Below are positions 36,582 to 45,918 of a stretch of 64,000 bases of DNA, in pieces. The notes under the pieces were generated by a model. That model saw only the letters and a program-made list of their open reading frames with translations. It searched no databases and had not been told where the DNA came from. The translations under genes and the position numbers were made by a program. Every line of letters begins with the position of its first letter. Within the stretch, counting starts at the first letter, position 1. Source of the DNA: Amaricoccus sp047275745 (GTDB lineage Bacteria > Pseudomonadota > Alphaproteobacteria > Rhodobacterales > Rhodobacteraceae); the NCBI RefSeq assembly GCF_047275745.1, contig NZ_JBKQWU010000016.1, positions 24,378 to 88,377 of the forward strand, written 5' to 3'.

Positions 36582-37349
36582 ATGCCGCTCGAGATCGTCA
36601 CCGTTCCGTGTCGGACCGACAACTACGCCTATCTGCTGCGCGACACGGCGAGTGGCAAGGTCGCTCTCGTGGACGCGCCGGAGGCGGCGCCGATCCGCGC
36701 GGCGCTGGCGGAACGGGACTGGCCGCTCGACCTGATCCTGATCACGCATCATCACGACGACCATATCGCCGGCGTGGACGAGCTGCGCCGCGCCTTCCGT
36801 CCCGAAGTCGTGGGCGCCGCGGCGGACCGGCGCCGACTGCCCCCCCTCGACCGGGAAGTGGCCGAGGGCGACACGATCGCGGTCGGCGACTCGGTCGGCA
36901 CGGTCATGGAGGTGCCGGGACATACGGTCGGCCATATCGCCTTCCACTTTCCCGACGGCCCCGCGCTCTTCTCCGCCGACAGCCTCATGGTGATGGGATG
37001 CGGCCGGCTCTTCGAGGGCTCGGCCGAGCAGATGTGGGACAGTCTGACGCGGATGGCCGCCCTGCCGGGTGAGACTTTGGTCTATTCCGGGCATGAGTAC
37101 GCGGCGGGCAACGCCGCCTTCGCAAGCGCACTCGACCCGGCGCACGCTCCGACCCGGGAGCGCGCGGAGGCGATCACGGCTGCCCGGGGCCGCGGAGAGC
37201 CGACCGTACCGGCCCCGCTCGGCACGGAACGGCTCACCAATCCGTTTTTGCGAGCCACCGACCCGGACTTGAAGGCGGCGCTTGGGATGCCTAGTTCATC
37301 GGATGCACAAGTTTTCGCCGCGATGCGGCGTCGCAAGGACTCATTCTGA
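36582..37349 (+). CDS. gloB: Hydroxyacylglutathione hydrolase (glyoxalase II)
   Basis: Hydrolyses S-lactoylglutathione to lactate and glutathione in methylglyoxal detoxification. The 255-residue metallo-beta-lactamase-fold protein has the metal ligands THHHDDH near residue 53, H in GHTVGHIAF, D in SADSLMVMG and H in SGHEYAAGN. ATG 36582 has an AAGGAGG site. The in-frame extension upstream is antisense to the methyltransferase. Confidence 0.95.
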   Translation: MPLEIVTVPCRTDNYAYLLRDTASGKVALVDAPEAAPIRAALAERDWPLDLILITHHHDDHIAGVDELRRAFRPEVVGAAADRRRLPPLDREVAEGDTIAVGDSVGTVMEVPGHTVGHIAFHFPDGPALFSADSLMVMGCGRLFEGSAEQMWDSLTRMAALPGETLVYSGHEYAAGNAAFASALDPAHAPTRERAEAITAARGRGEPTVPAPLGTERLTNPFLRATDPDLKAALGMPSSSDAQVFAAMRRRKDSF

Positions 37350-37541
37350 GCAGGCGCAGCATTTTTTCGCCATCGCCATCCGGCCGATTGCATTCTTTTT
37401 GCGCTTTTCCCGTCAGAGGTTCATACTCGACCCTTGAAGCGCGTGGACTAGAACCGAAGTTTAACAGGTAACGGGTAGGAAATCCTCTACCCTGCCCGAG
37501 CGGGCCGCGAGGCCGGCGGGAACATACGGAAGGACGCGGAT

Positions 37542-39863
37542 ATGCCCTCTTTCTCGAGCACTCTGGAAGCCGCCATCCATAATGCCCTTGGGCATGCCAA
37601 CCAGCGCAAGCACGAACTCGCCACGCTCGAGCATCTGCTGCTCGCACTTCTCGACGAGCCCGACGCCTCGCGCGTCATGAAGGCCTGCGGCGTCGATATC
37701 GAGAAACTGCGGAAAACGATTGTCGCCTTCCTAGACGAGGAGCTGGAGGCGCTCATCTCCGATATCGAAGGCTCCGAGGCCGCGCCGACCACCGGGTTCC
37801 AGCGCGTGATCCAGCGCGCCGCGATCCACGTCCAGAGCTCCGGGCGCTCGGAAGTGACGGGTGCCAACGTGCTCGTCGCGATCTTCGCCGAGCGGGAGAG
37901 CCACGCGGCCTATTTCCTGCAGGAACAGGACATGACCCGTTACGACGCGGTCAACTACATCAGCCACGGCGTCGCCAAGGATCCGTCCTATGTCGAGTCG
38001 CGGCCGGTCAAGGGCGCCGAAGCCGCGCCCGAACCCAAGGCTCAGGTACAGAGTGGTAAGGAGGCCGAGGAGACCGCGTTGCAGAAGTATTGTGTCGATC
38101 TCAACGAGAAGGCCAAGAAGGGTGACGTCGATCCGCTGATCGGCCGTGACCTCGAGGTGGAACGCTGCATCCAGGTGCTGTGCCGCCGCCGCAAGAACAA
38201 TCCGCTGCTCGTGGGCGACCCGGGCGTCGGCAAGACCGCGATCGCGGAGGGCCTCGCGCGCAAGATCGTCGACGGCGAGACGCCGGCGGTCCTCGCGGAG
38301 ACGACGATCTACTCGCTGGACATGGGCGCGCTGCTCGCCGGCACGCGCTATCGCGGCGACTTCGAGGAGCGGCTGAAGGCCGTGATGAAGGAGCTCGAGA
38401 ACCACCCGAACGCGATCCTCTTCATCGACGAGATCCACACCGTGATCGGCGCGGGCGCGACCTCGGGCGGCGCGATGGACGCCTCCAACCTGCTGAAGCC
38501 CGCGCTGCAGTCGGGCACGCTGCGCTGCATGGGCTCCACCACCTACAAGGAGTACCGCCAGCACTTCGAGAAGGACCGCGCGCTTGCTCGCCGGTTCCAG
38601 AAGATCGACGTGAACGAGCCTTCGGTCGAGGATGCGTTCAAGATCCTGAAGGGGCTGAAGCCGTATTTCGAGGATCACCACGAGATCCGCTACACGCTCG
38701 ACGCCATCAAGTCGGCGGTGGACCTCTCGGCGCGCTACATCCATGACCGGAAGCTGCCGGACAAGGCGATCGACGTGATCGACGAGGCGGGCGCGGCCCA
38801 GCACCTCCTGCCCGAGAGCCGGCGGCGCAAGACCATCACCTCGAAGGAGATCGAGGCGGTGGTGGCGAAGATCGCCCGCATCCCGCCGAAGAACGTCTCC
38901 AAGGACGACGCTGAGGTGCTGAAGGATCTCGAAGCCAGCCTGAAGCGGCTCGTCTTCGGTCAGGACAAGGCCATCGACGCGCTCGCCTCGGCGATCAAGC
39001 TCAGCCGCGCGGGCCTGCGCGAGCCGGAGAAGCCGATCGGCAACTACCTCTTCACCGGCCCGACCGGCGTCGGCAAGACGGAGGTCGCCAAGCGGCTCGC
39101 CCAGATGCTCGGCGTCGAACTGCTGCGCTTCGACATGTCGGAATACATGGAGAAGCACACCGTCAGCCGCCTGATCGGCGCGCCTCCGGGCTATGTCGGC
39201 TTCGACCAGGGCGGGCTCCTGACCGATGGCGTGGACCAGCATCCGCACTGCGTGCTGCTGCTCGACGAGATGGAGAAGGCGCATCCGGATGTCTACAACA
39301 TCCTGCTGCAGGTGATGGACAACGGGAAGCTGACCGACCACAACGGCCGGACGGTGGATTTCCGCAACGTCGTCCTGATCATGACCTCGAACGCGGGCGC
39401 GACGGAACAGGCGAAGAACGCGCTGGGCTTCGGCCGCGAGCGGCGCGAGGGCGAGGACACGGTCGCCGTCGAGCGGACCTTCAGCCCCGAGTTCCGCAAC
39501 CGTCTCGACGCGGTCATCAGCTTCGGCGCGCTGCCGAAGGAGGTGATCCTGCAGGTGGTCGAGAAGTTCGTTCTCCAGCTCGAGGCGCAGCTCATGGACC
39601 GCAACGTCCAGATCGAGCTCACGCCGGAAGCCGCGGAATGGCTCGCCGACAAGGGCTACGACGACAAGATGGGCGCGCGGCCGCTCGGCCGGGTGATCCA
39701 GGAGAACATCAAGAAGCCGCTGGCCGAGGAACTGCTCTTCGGCAAGCTCGCCAAGGGTGGTCTCGTGGAAGTCGTGGTTCGCGACGGCAAGCTGGAGCTC
39801 GAGATCCACTCCGGCGCGCCCCGCATCGGCACCAAGAAGCCGCCGCTCCTGACCGCCGAATAA
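37542..39863 (+). CDS. clpA: ATP-dependent Clp protease ATP-binding subunit ClpA
   Basis: The AAA+ unfoldase that feeds N-degron and SsrA-tagged proteins to ClpP. The 773-residue protein has a ClpN repeat domain (residues 1-145), first AAA module with P-loop GDPGVGKTAIAE near 222, second with GPTGVGKTEVAK near 507, and the IGF-like loop region GFGRERREGED for ClpP docking. clpS is not immediately upstream, although it often precedes clpA in proteobacteria. A strong hairpin follows. Confidence 0.97.
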   Translation: MPSFSSTLEAAIHNALGHANQRKHELATLEHLLLALLDEPDASRVMKACGVDIEKLRKTIVAFLDEELEALISDIEGSEAAPTTGFQRVIQRAAIHVQSSGRSEVTGANVLVAIFAERESHAAYFLQEQDMTRYDAVNYISHGVAKDPSYVESRPVKGAEAAPEPKAQVQSGKEAEETALQKYCVDLNEKAKKGDVDPLIGRDLEVERCIQVLCRRRKNNPLLVGDPGVGKTAIAEGLARKIVDGETPAVLAETTIYSLDMGALLAGTRYRGDFEERLKAVMKELENHPNAILFIDEIHTVIGAGATSGGAMDASNLLKPALQSGTLRCMGSTTYKEYRQHFEKDRALARRFQKIDVNEPSVEDAFKILKGLKPYFEDHHEIRYTLDAIKSAVDLSARYIHDRKLPDKAIDVIDEAGAAQHLLPESRRRKTITSKEIEAVVAKIARIPPKNVSKDDAEVLKDLEASLKRLVFGQDKAIDALASAIKLSRAGLREPEKPIGNYLFTGPTGVGKTEVAKRLAQMLGVELLRFDMSEYMEKHTVSRLIGAPPGYVGFDQGGLLTDGVDQHPHCVLLLDEMEKAHPDVYNILLQVMDNGKLTDHNGRTVDFRNVVLIMTSNAGATEQAKNALGFGRERREGEDTVAVERTFSPEFRNRLDAVISFGALPKEVILQVVEKFVLQLEAQLMDRNVQIELTPEAAEWLADKGYDDKMGARPLGRVIQENIKKPLAEELLFGKLAKGGLVEVVVRDGKLELEIHSGAPRIGTKKPPLLTAE

Positions 39864-39880
39864 GCGGGTACCAGAATCAG

Positions 39881-39912
39881 AAAAGGCCGGTCCCGCGAGG
39901 GGCCGGCCTTTT
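39881..39912. terminator. Bidirectional terminator between clpA and puuD
   Basis: AAAAGGCCGG pairs with CCGGCCTTTT around a loop of about 12 nt. The run of A before and T after makes it a canonical intrinsic terminator in both directions, serving clpA on the plus strand and puuD on the minus strand. Confidence 0.9.
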
Positions 39913-39945
39913 CATTGGCGGCGACCTTTCTAGAAGCGTGCCGGA

Positions 39946-41166
39946 TCAGCCGGCGGTCGCGTCCCGGTACCAGTCGATGATCAGCTTGCGCTCCTCGGGC
40001 TGGATCTCCGTGATGTTCGCGGGCGGCATCGCGTGGCTCACGCCCGCCTGCAGGTAGATCTCGCGCGCGTGCTGGGCGACCCGCTGGGGGGTGTCGAGCA
40101 TCACGCTCTTGGGCGCGATATGGATACCCTCCCAGCCCGGCTCCGGCGCGTGGCACATGGAGCAGCGCGTCAGCACCGTGTCGGCCACCTGATCGAAGTT
40201 CTCGGCGGAGGCGAACTTCTCGTCGAGCGGCGACATCGCAAGCTCGGGGCGCTCGCTCCGGGGGCTCGACGAGAGCCACATGATGATGACGAAGATCACG
40301 GCGGTGGCGAGCCAGGTCCAGGTCGGATTGCCCTTATGCGCGTGCGTCGTGTTGAAGTAGTGGCGGATCAGCACGCCCATCAGGAAGACGAGGCAGGCGA
40401 TGATCCAGTTGTACTCCGTCGCGAAGGCCAGCGGATAGTGGTTTGACAGCATCAGGAACAGGACCGGAAGCGTCAGGTAGTTGTTGTGCGTCGAACGCAG
40501 CTTCGCGATCTTGCCGTATTTCGCATCCGGCTCCCGCCCTGCCTTGAGATCGGCGACGACGATGCGCTGGTTCGGCATGATGACGAAGAACACGTTCGCC
40601 GTCATGATCGTCGCGGTGAAGGCACCGAGATGCAGGAGCGCCGCGCGGCCGGTGAAGAGGTTGGTGTACATCCAGGCCATGACCACGAGCACGCCGAAGA
40701 GCAGGATCATCAGCGTGGTCGGGCTTTCCGCCAGACGGGACTTGCAGAGATTGTCGTAGATCAGCCAGCCGACGCTGAGCGAGGCCATCGAGATCAGGAT
40801 GGCGGCCGGCGCCGAGACGTCGAGCACCGCGCGGTCGACCAGATAGAGGTTGGCGCCGGCGTAATAGACGATGCAGAGCATCGCGAAACCCGAGAGCCAG
40901 GTGACGTAGCTCTCCCACTTGAACCAGATCAGCTGATCCGGCAGCCGCTCGGGTGCCACGAGATATTTCTGGATGTGGTAGAATCCGCCGCCGTGGACCT
41001 GCCATTCCTCTCCATGCGCGCCCGCCGGGAGATCCGGGGTCTTGCGCAGGCCGAGATCAAGCGCCACGAAGTAGAACGACGATCCGATCCAGGCGATACC
41101 GGTGATGACATGAAGCCAGCGTACCGCGAACGCCAGCCAGTCCCATATGATGGCGAAATCGTACAT
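39946..41166 (-). CDS. puuD: Urate hydroxylase PuuD (membrane, cytochrome c-tailed)
   Basis: A membrane-bound urate oxidase that converts urate to 5-hydroxyisourate and passes electrons to the respiratory chain. The 406-residue protein has eight or so transmembrane helices, beginning DWLAFAVRWLHVITGIAWIGSS, and a C-terminal cytochrome c domain with a CxxCH haem motif (CSMCH) and a distal Met region (SHAMPPANIT). ATG 41166 gives the known N-terminus MYDFAIIWDW. It is divergent from a LysR gene that begins 131 bp away, and it starts the urate pathway completed by uraH, uraD and puuE to its right. Confidence 0.93.
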   Translation of the reverse strand: MYDFAIIWDWLAFAVRWLHVITGIAWIGSSFYFVALDLGLRKTPDLPAGAHGEEWQVHGGGFYHIQKYLVAPERLPDQLIWFKWESYVTWLSGFAMLCIVYYAGANLYLVDRAVLDVSAPAAILISMASLSVGWLIYDNLCKSRLAESPTTLMILLFGVLVVMAWMYTNLFTGRAALLHLGAFTATIMTANVFFVIMPNQRIVVADLKAGREPDAKYGKIAKLRSTHNNYLTLPVLFLMLSNHYPLAFATEYNWIIACLVFLMGVLIRHYFNTTHAHKGNPTWTWLATAVIFVIIMWLSSSPRSERPELAMSPLDEKFASAENFDQVADTVLTRCSMCHAPEPGWEGIHIAPKSVMLDTPQRVAQHAREIYLQAGVSHAMPPANITEIQPEERKLIIDWYRDATAG

Positions 41167-41297
41167 GAAAACCCTCCTGCTTGCCCGGTCAGCTTGCCAC
41201 ATCGGGCTCGGGCAACAAGGGTCATAAAATCGGGGGCAGTTTCCGGTTTATCCTGAAGATCACGCCTCGAGTCTCATTCCGGGAGGCCGCGCCAGAG

Positions 41298-42251
41298 ATG
41301 GCCTATGTCAACAATCTCAAGACTTTCGTGCGCGTCTACGAACTTGGCAGCATGTCGGCGGCCGCGCGTGACCAGCGGGTATCGGCGGCGGTGGCGAGCG
41401 CGCGGATCGGGGAGCTGGAGAAGCATCTGGGCGTGCGGCTCTTCTCGCGCACGACGCGGAGCCTGCAGCCGACCGAGCAGGGGAGCGTCTTCTACAAGGG
41501 CGCGCGGCGGATTCTCGAAACGATCGAGGAAGCCGAGAGCGCCATCGCCGATGCGACGCGGAGCCCGCGAGGCTCGCTCCATGTCGCCGCACCCCTCGGC
41601 ATTGGCAAGCGGCTGATCGCACCGCTGATCCCCGAGTTCCGGGCCAGGTTTCCGAACGTGGACATCCGGCTCCGGCTCTCCGATCGGCGGCTGGACCTGA
41701 CAGCCGAGGGGCTCGACCTCGCCTTCTTCCTCGGCACGCCCGAGGAATCGAGCCTCAGGATTCGGCCGATCGCCGAATGCGCGCGGCTCCTCTGCGCGGC
41801 GCCCGACTATGTGACGCGGAGGGGAATGCCGGCGGACGGTCATGATCTCGTGGAGGGTGAGCACGAATGCCTGCTGCTGCGCTTTCCCGGCGCGCAGGAA
41901 TTCGTCTGGACGCTGTCGACGCCAGATGGCCCGCGCCGGTTCGATGTCGGCGGGGCTTACGAATCGGATGATGGCGATGTGCTGACGGGCTGGGCTCTCG
42001 CCGGCCACGGCATCATCCTGAAGCCGTATTTCGAGGTGGCGGAGCATCTGGAAAGCGGGCGGCTCGTCCCGGTCGCGACCGGGACGCCACCCTTCGATGC
42101 GACCCTGGGGCTCCTTTATCCGCACAAGCGGCTGCAGGACCCGAAGGCGCGCGTCTTCATCGACTTCATGGTCGCCGCCTGCCGCAAGATCCTCGCGGAG
42201 GTGAACGAACCGCCCGCCCCCGCGGCGGCGGAGGCTCAGCTGCCCCGGTAG
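41298..42251 (+). CDS. LysR family regulator in the urate cluster
   Basis: A 317-residue LysR protein with the N-terminal helix-turn-helix (SMSAAARDQRVSAAVASARIGELE) at about residues 17-40 and LFSRTTRSLQPTEQG following. It sits between puuD (divergent) and uraH (convergent, 16-bp overlap), so control of the purine-degradation genes is the natural inference. ATG 41298 lies after a weak purine-rich stretch. The effector could be urate or a downstream ureide. Confidence 0.9.
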   Translation: MAYVNNLKTFVRVYELGSMSAAARDQRVSAAVASARIGELEKHLGVRLFSRTTRSLQPTEQGSVFYKGARRILETIEEAESAIADATRSPRGSLHVAAPLGIGKRLIAPLIPEFRARFPNVDIRLRLSDRRLDLTAEGLDLAFFLGTPEESSLRIRPIAECARLLCAAPDYVTRRGMPADGHDLVEGEHECLLLRFPGAQEFVWTLSTPDGPRRFDVGGAYESDDGDVLTGWALAGHGIILKPYFEVAEHLESGRLVPVATGTPPFDATLGLLYPHKRLQDPKARVFIDFMVAACRKILAEVNEPPAPAAAEAQLPR

Positions 42252-42601
42252 GTCGAATAGCTGTAGGGCGAGAGCAGGAGCGGCACGTGGTAATGCGCCG
42301 CCGGATCGGCGACGCCGAAGCGGATCGGGATCAGGTCGAGAAATTTCGGCGCCTCGGTCGCGAGCCCGGCGGCGTCGAGATAGGCGCCGGCGTGGAAGAC
42401 GAGTTCGTAGGTGCCGACCGCCGACTCGCCCTTCGGAATGACCGGGCCATCGGTTCGGCCATCGTCGTTCGTCACCACGGTCCGCACCAGCGCGCGGCTG
42501 TCGCCGTCGAGGCGGTAAAGCTCGATCGTCATTCCCTCCGCCGGGCAGCCGCGGGCCGCGTCGAGGACATGGGTCGTCACATAGCCTTCGGCTTCCGCCA
42601 T
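42236..42601 (-). CDS. uraH: 5-Hydroxyisourate hydrolase
   Basis: A transthyretin-like protein that hydrolyses 5-hydroxyisourate to OHCU, the second step of urate breakdown. The 121-residue protein has THVLDAARGCPAEGM at its start, the catalytic His of THVLD, and ends in the signature YRGS. ATG 42601 is favoured over a longer reading that adds a Lys/Phe-rich stretch. It is divergent from puuE across a 180-bp intergenic region holding a palindrome. Confidence 0.95.
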   Translation of the reverse strand: MAEAEGYVTTHVLDAARGCPAEGMTIELYRLDGDSRALVRTVVTNDDGRTDGPVIPKGESAVGTYELVFHAGAYLDAAGLATEAPKFLDLIPIRFGVADPAAHYHVPLLLSPYSYSTYRGS

Positions 42602-42704
42602 CTCGCTCTCCCTCTCGGTTTCGCCTGTCGGTTCCACCTGTCGTTTCGCTGGCCACCCTGCCCCGGCGAAAGCGCCGAGACCAGACCCGGTCGCCTGAAA
42701 TAGC

Positions 42705-42721
42705 TTCAAGAACTTTTTGAA
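42705..42721. promoter_or_regulatory. Candidate operator between uraH and puuE
   Basis: TTCAAGAA-C-TTTTTGAA is an 8+1+8 inverted repeat with one mismatch, in AT-rich DNA 77 bp before the puuE start and about 104 bp before uraH. A repressor or LysR dimer binding here could control both directions. Confidence 0.4.
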
Positions 42722-42781
42722 AGGCACGGCCGGTCCGGTCCATTACAAAGGCGGGGAATGGAAAATCACGGGAGCCGCCGC

Positions 42782-44200
42782 ATGAATCGATATCCAAGGA
42801 ACATGCAGGGCTATGGCGCGCATCCACCCAAGGCCGCGTGGCCGGGCGGTGCGAATGTCGCGGTCCAGTTCGTGCTGAACTACGAGGAAGGCGGCGAGAA
42901 CTGCCTGCTCCATGGCGACGCCGCCTCGGAAGCCTTCCTGAGCGATATCGCCGGCGCCGAGCCCTGGCCGGGGCAGCGGCACTGGAACATGGAATCGATG
43001 TACGAATACGGCGCCCGGGCCGGGTTCTGGCGGCTGCGCGAGATGTTCGTCTCCCGCGGCGTGCCGCTCACGATCTATGGCGTGGCCGAGGCGCTCGCCC
43101 GCTCGCCGGCGCAGGTCGCGGCGATGAAGGACGCGGGCTGGGAAATCGCCTCCCACGGTCTGAAATGGATCAACTACCGCCATCACACGCCCGAACAGGA
43201 GCGCGCCGACATCGTCGAGGCGATCCGGCTGCATACCGAGGTCGTGGGCGAGCCGCCGCGCGGCTGGTACACTGGCCGAAGCTCGCTCCAGACTGTGGAT
43301 CTGGTGAGCGAGACCGGGCTTTTCGACTACATCTCCGACACCTATGACGACGACCTGCCGCACTGGCGCGAACATGCCGGGCGGCGGCAGCTCATCATTC
43401 CCTATTCGCTCGAAACCAACGACATGCGGTTCTCGGCGGGGACCTTCACCACCTCGGACGACTTCTTCACCTATCTCAGGGACACGTTCGACGTGCTCTA
43501 CGCCGAGGGCGAGGCGGGCAGTCCGAAGATGTTCTCGGTCGGCCTGCATTGCCGTCTGATCGGCCGGCCGGGCCGCGCGGCCGGGCTCGCGAAGTTCATC
43601 GACTATGTGCTGAGCCACGAGAAGGTCTGGATTCCACGCCGGGTCGAGATCGCCGAACATTGGGCGCAGGTGCACCCCGCGCCCGCCATCGCCAACGACG
43701 CGCCGAGCCGGCTGGATCAGGACGCCTTCGTCGAGCGTTTCGGCGGGGTCTTCGAGCATTCGCCCTGGATCGCGGAACGCGCCTGGCAATACGAACTCGG
43801 CCCCGCCCATGATACCGCGCTCGGCGTGCACAACGCGCTCGCCCGTGCCTTCCGTTCCGCCTCCGAGCAGGAGCGCATGAGCGTCCTGACCGCGCACCCC
43901 GACCTCGCGGGCAAGCTCGCGCAGGCCAAGCGCCTGACGGCGGAATCGACGGCCGAACAGGCCGGGGCCGGGCTCGATTCGCTGACCGACGCCGAGCGCG
44001 ACACGTTCACCGAGTTGAACCGGAGCTACATGGACACCTTCGGCTTCCCGTTCATCATCGCCGTGCGGGGCCTGGGCAAATCGGACATTCTCGCGGAGTT
44101 CAAGCGGCGGATCGAAAACGATCAGCCGAGCGAATTCGCCACCGCCTGCGCGCAGGTGGAGCGGATCGCGCTCCTGCGCCTCAAGGACATGCTGCCATGA
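42782..44200 (+). CDS. puuE: Allantoinase PuuE fused to OHCU decarboxylase UraD
   Basis: A 472-residue two-domain protein. Residues 1-300 are a polysaccharide-deacetylase-fold allantoinase (PuuE type) with FVLNYEEGGE, ASHGLKWINY and the metal-binding region. Residues 310-472 are a 2-oxo-4-hydroxy-4-carboxy-5-ureidoimidazoline decarboxylase, with the catalytic His in LTAHPDLAGK and FGFPFIIAVRG near the end. It would convert OHCU to S-allantoin and then to allantoate. ATG 42782 has a CGGGAG site 7 nt upstream; a start at 42758 is possible. Stop overlaps the next start by 4 nt. Confidence 0.94.
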   Translation: MNRYPRNMQGYGAHPPKAAWPGGANVAVQFVLNYEEGGENCLLHGDAASEAFLSDIAGAEPWPGQRHWNMESMYEYGARAGFWRLREMFVSRGVPLTIYGVAEALARSPAQVAAMKDAGWEIASHGLKWINYRHHTPEQERADIVEAIRLHTEVVGEPPRGWYTGRSSLQTVDLVSETGLFDYISDTYDDDLPHWREHAGRRQLIIPYSLETNDMRFSAGTFTTSDDFFTYLRDTFDVLYAEGEAGSPKMFSVGLHCRLIGRPGRAAGLAKFIDYVLSHEKVWIPRRVEIAEHWAQVHPAPAIANDAPSRLDQDAFVERFGGVFEHSPWIAERAWQYELGPAHDTALGVHNALARAFRSASEQERMSVLTAHPDLAGKLAQAKRLTAESTAEQAGAGLDSLTDAERDTFTELNRSYMDTFGFPFIIAVRGLGKSDILAEFKRRIENDQPSEFATACAQVERIALLRLKDMLP

Positions 44201-45060
44201 AAGACGACACCCCGACGAGAACCCACCCGTCCTATTGGGCACCCCACGGCGGGCTGCCGGGCCAGGACCAGCTTCTGACCGGGCGCGCGGTCTTCACCGA
44301 GGCCTATGCCTTCATCCCGCGCGGGGTGATGTCCGATATCGTGACGAGCGCGCTGCCGTTCTGGGAAAAGACCCGCGCCTGGATCATCGCCCGGCCGATG
44401 TCGGGCTTCTCCGAGACCTTCTCCCAATACATCATGGAAGTTCAGCCCGGCGGCGGCAGCGACCGCCCCGAGCCCGATCCCGAGGCCGAGGGCTGTCTCT
44501 TCGTCGTGGAGGGAACGCTCGACCTCACCATCGCCGGCAAGGCGCATCGGCTGGAGCCGGGCGGCTTCGCCTTCATCCCCGCGGGCACGCAATGGACGGC
44601 GCGCAACTCGGGCGACGCGGCGGCCCGCTTCCACTGGATTCGCAAGGCCTATGAGCCGGTCGAGGGTCTCGGCCTGCCCGACCCGATCGTCGGCAACGAG
44701 CGCGACATCGAGGGCATGGCGATGCCCGATACCGACGGGCGCTGGTCGACCACCCGCTTCTTCGACCACGACGACCTGCGCCTCGACATGCATGTGACGA
44801 TCGTGAGTCTGATGCCGGGAGCGGTGATCCCCTTCCTCGAGACCCATGTCATGGAGCACGGGCTCTACGTGCTCGAGGGCAAGGGCGTCTACAAGCTGAA
44901 CCGCGACTGGGTCGAGGTCGAGGCGGGCGATTTCATGTGGCTCCGGGCCTTCTGCCCGCAGGCCTGTTACGCCGGAGGACCGGGCCGCTTCCGCTACCTG
45001 CTCTACAAGGATGTGAACCGCCATCCGTCGCTGCGCCCGCGGGGGGTGCCGACGCGATGA
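44197..45060 (+). CDS. (S)-ureidoglycine aminohydrolase, bicupin
   Basis: A 287-residue bicupin that releases ammonia from S-ureidoglycine, giving ureidoglycolate. The cupin 1 region contains EGCLFVVEGTLDLTIAGKAH and the cupin 2 region contains HVMEHGLYVLEGKGVYKL with the Mn-binding residues. It carries the WAPHGGLPGQ start element of this family. It overlaps puuE-uraD by ATGA and the next gene by ATGA, so the three are one operon. An enzyme for allantoate to ureidoglycine (AllC or allantoicase) is not in the window. Confidence 0.9.
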   Translation: MKDDTPTRTHPSYWAPHGGLPGQDQLLTGRAVFTEAYAFIPRGVMSDIVTSALPFWEKTRAWIIARPMSGFSETFSQYIMEVQPGGGSDRPEPDPEAEGCLFVVEGTLDLTIAGKAHRLEPGGFAFIPAGTQWTARNSGDAAARFHWIRKAYEPVEGLGLPDPIVGNERDIEGMAMPDTDGRWSTTRFFDHDDLRLDMHVTIVSLMPGAVIPFLETHVMEHGLYVLEGKGVYKLNRDWVEVEAGDFMWLRAFCPQACYAGGPGRFRYLLYKDVNRHPSLRPRGVPTR

Positions 45061-45551
45061 GCCGGGAGATCATCGCCGAACCGCTCACCGCCGAGGCCTT
45101 CGCGCCCTTCGGCGACGTGATCGAGGCGCGCGGCGCCCCGAGCTTCCAGATCAACGGCGGCATGTGCGACCGCTTCCACGACCTCGCCCGGATGGAATTC
45201 ACCGGGCCAGAGGCGCGGGTCAATATCAGCGTCGGCTTCGGCCGTCCCTATGCGCTGCCGCTGACGCTCACGCTGCTGGAGCGGCACCCGCTCGGCAGCC
45301 AGGCCTTCGTGCCGATGAGCGAGGAGCCGTTTCTCGTGGTCGTCGCGGAGGACGAGAACGGCGCACCGGGCAGGCCCCGCGCCTTCCTGACCGCGCCGGG
45401 GCAAGGGGTGAACTATCTGCGCGGCGTCTGGCACGGCGTGCTAACGCCGCTCGGCCGGGCCTCGAACTTCGTGATCGTGGACCGGACCGGAGAGGGCAAC
45501 AATCTCGAGGAACACAGTTTCGCGGAACCCTGGACCGTCACCGCGGCCTGA
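45057..45551 (+). CDS. allA: Ureidoglycolate lyase
   Basis: Cleaves S-ureidoglycolate to glyoxylate and urea, the last step of the pathway. The 164-residue protein has the AllA features PLTAEAFAPFGDVIEA, HPLGSQAFVPM and GVNYLRGVWHG, with ligands for the ureidoglycolate carboxylate. ATG 45057 overlaps the previous stop. Its glyoxylate product is the substrate of the aminotransferase type encoded 2 kb further on. Confidence 0.93.
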   Translation: MSREIIAEPLTAEAFAPFGDVIEARGAPSFQINGGMCDRFHDLARMEFTGPEARVNISVGFGRPYALPLTLTLLERHPLGSQAFVPMSEEPFLVVVAEDENGAPGRPRAFLTAPGQGVNYLRGVWHGVLTPLGRASNFVIVDRTGEGNNLEEHSFAEPWTVTAA

Positions 45552-45569
45552 GACCCGGATGGTGAACGC

Positions 45570-45600
45570 GGCCTGAAACAGGGGTATCCTGTTTCAGGCC
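45570..45600 (+). terminator. Strong hairpin ending the ureide operon
   Basis: GGCCTGAAACAGG pairs perfectly with CCTGTTTCAGGCC around a 5-nt loop, 19 bp after the allA stop. It lacks a long T-run but is one of the strongest hairpins in the window. Confidence 0.75.
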
Positions 45601-45918
45601 GTCTTGTTGAATCTGGCGTTCACGCCGGCACAACTCGCTCGGAACAACAGCACCGTTTACTCGACCAGCCGCCGGAGGCGGCTCTTTACTCAGCGCCCGG
45701 AATCACACTCCCCGGATGCACCCTACCTAGTGTGGTTTGGTGTCAGCGCCGTGACATCGGCACGCTCGCACTGCGACAGGTCCGTGTCCAGAGCATTTGC
45801 CCCGCCAATGGGCAATTTCGTTGTGCAATGCGGAATCTTGCCTATCATCAGGGCGGATTTTCGCCGTTTCTGACCGCTCCGGAGCAGCTCTCGCGCCTGA
45901 GCCGGCTCAATTCTCCGC
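45601..45918. other. Gene-free stretch between allA and the XRE regulator
   Basis: About 320 bp between convergent genes. A short plus-strand open frame at 45604-45873 has no family resemblance. A small GCCGCC-GGAGGC hairpin occurs near 45670. I see no RNA gene. Confidence 0.35.

Noticed and set aside
37731..39809. 692-codon minus-strand open frame opposite clpA
   Set aside because: Shadow of clpA; composition unlike a protein.
45604..45873. 89-codon plus-strand open frame after the ureide operon
   Set aside because: No ribosome binding site, no family resemblance, and it starts inside the terminator flank.
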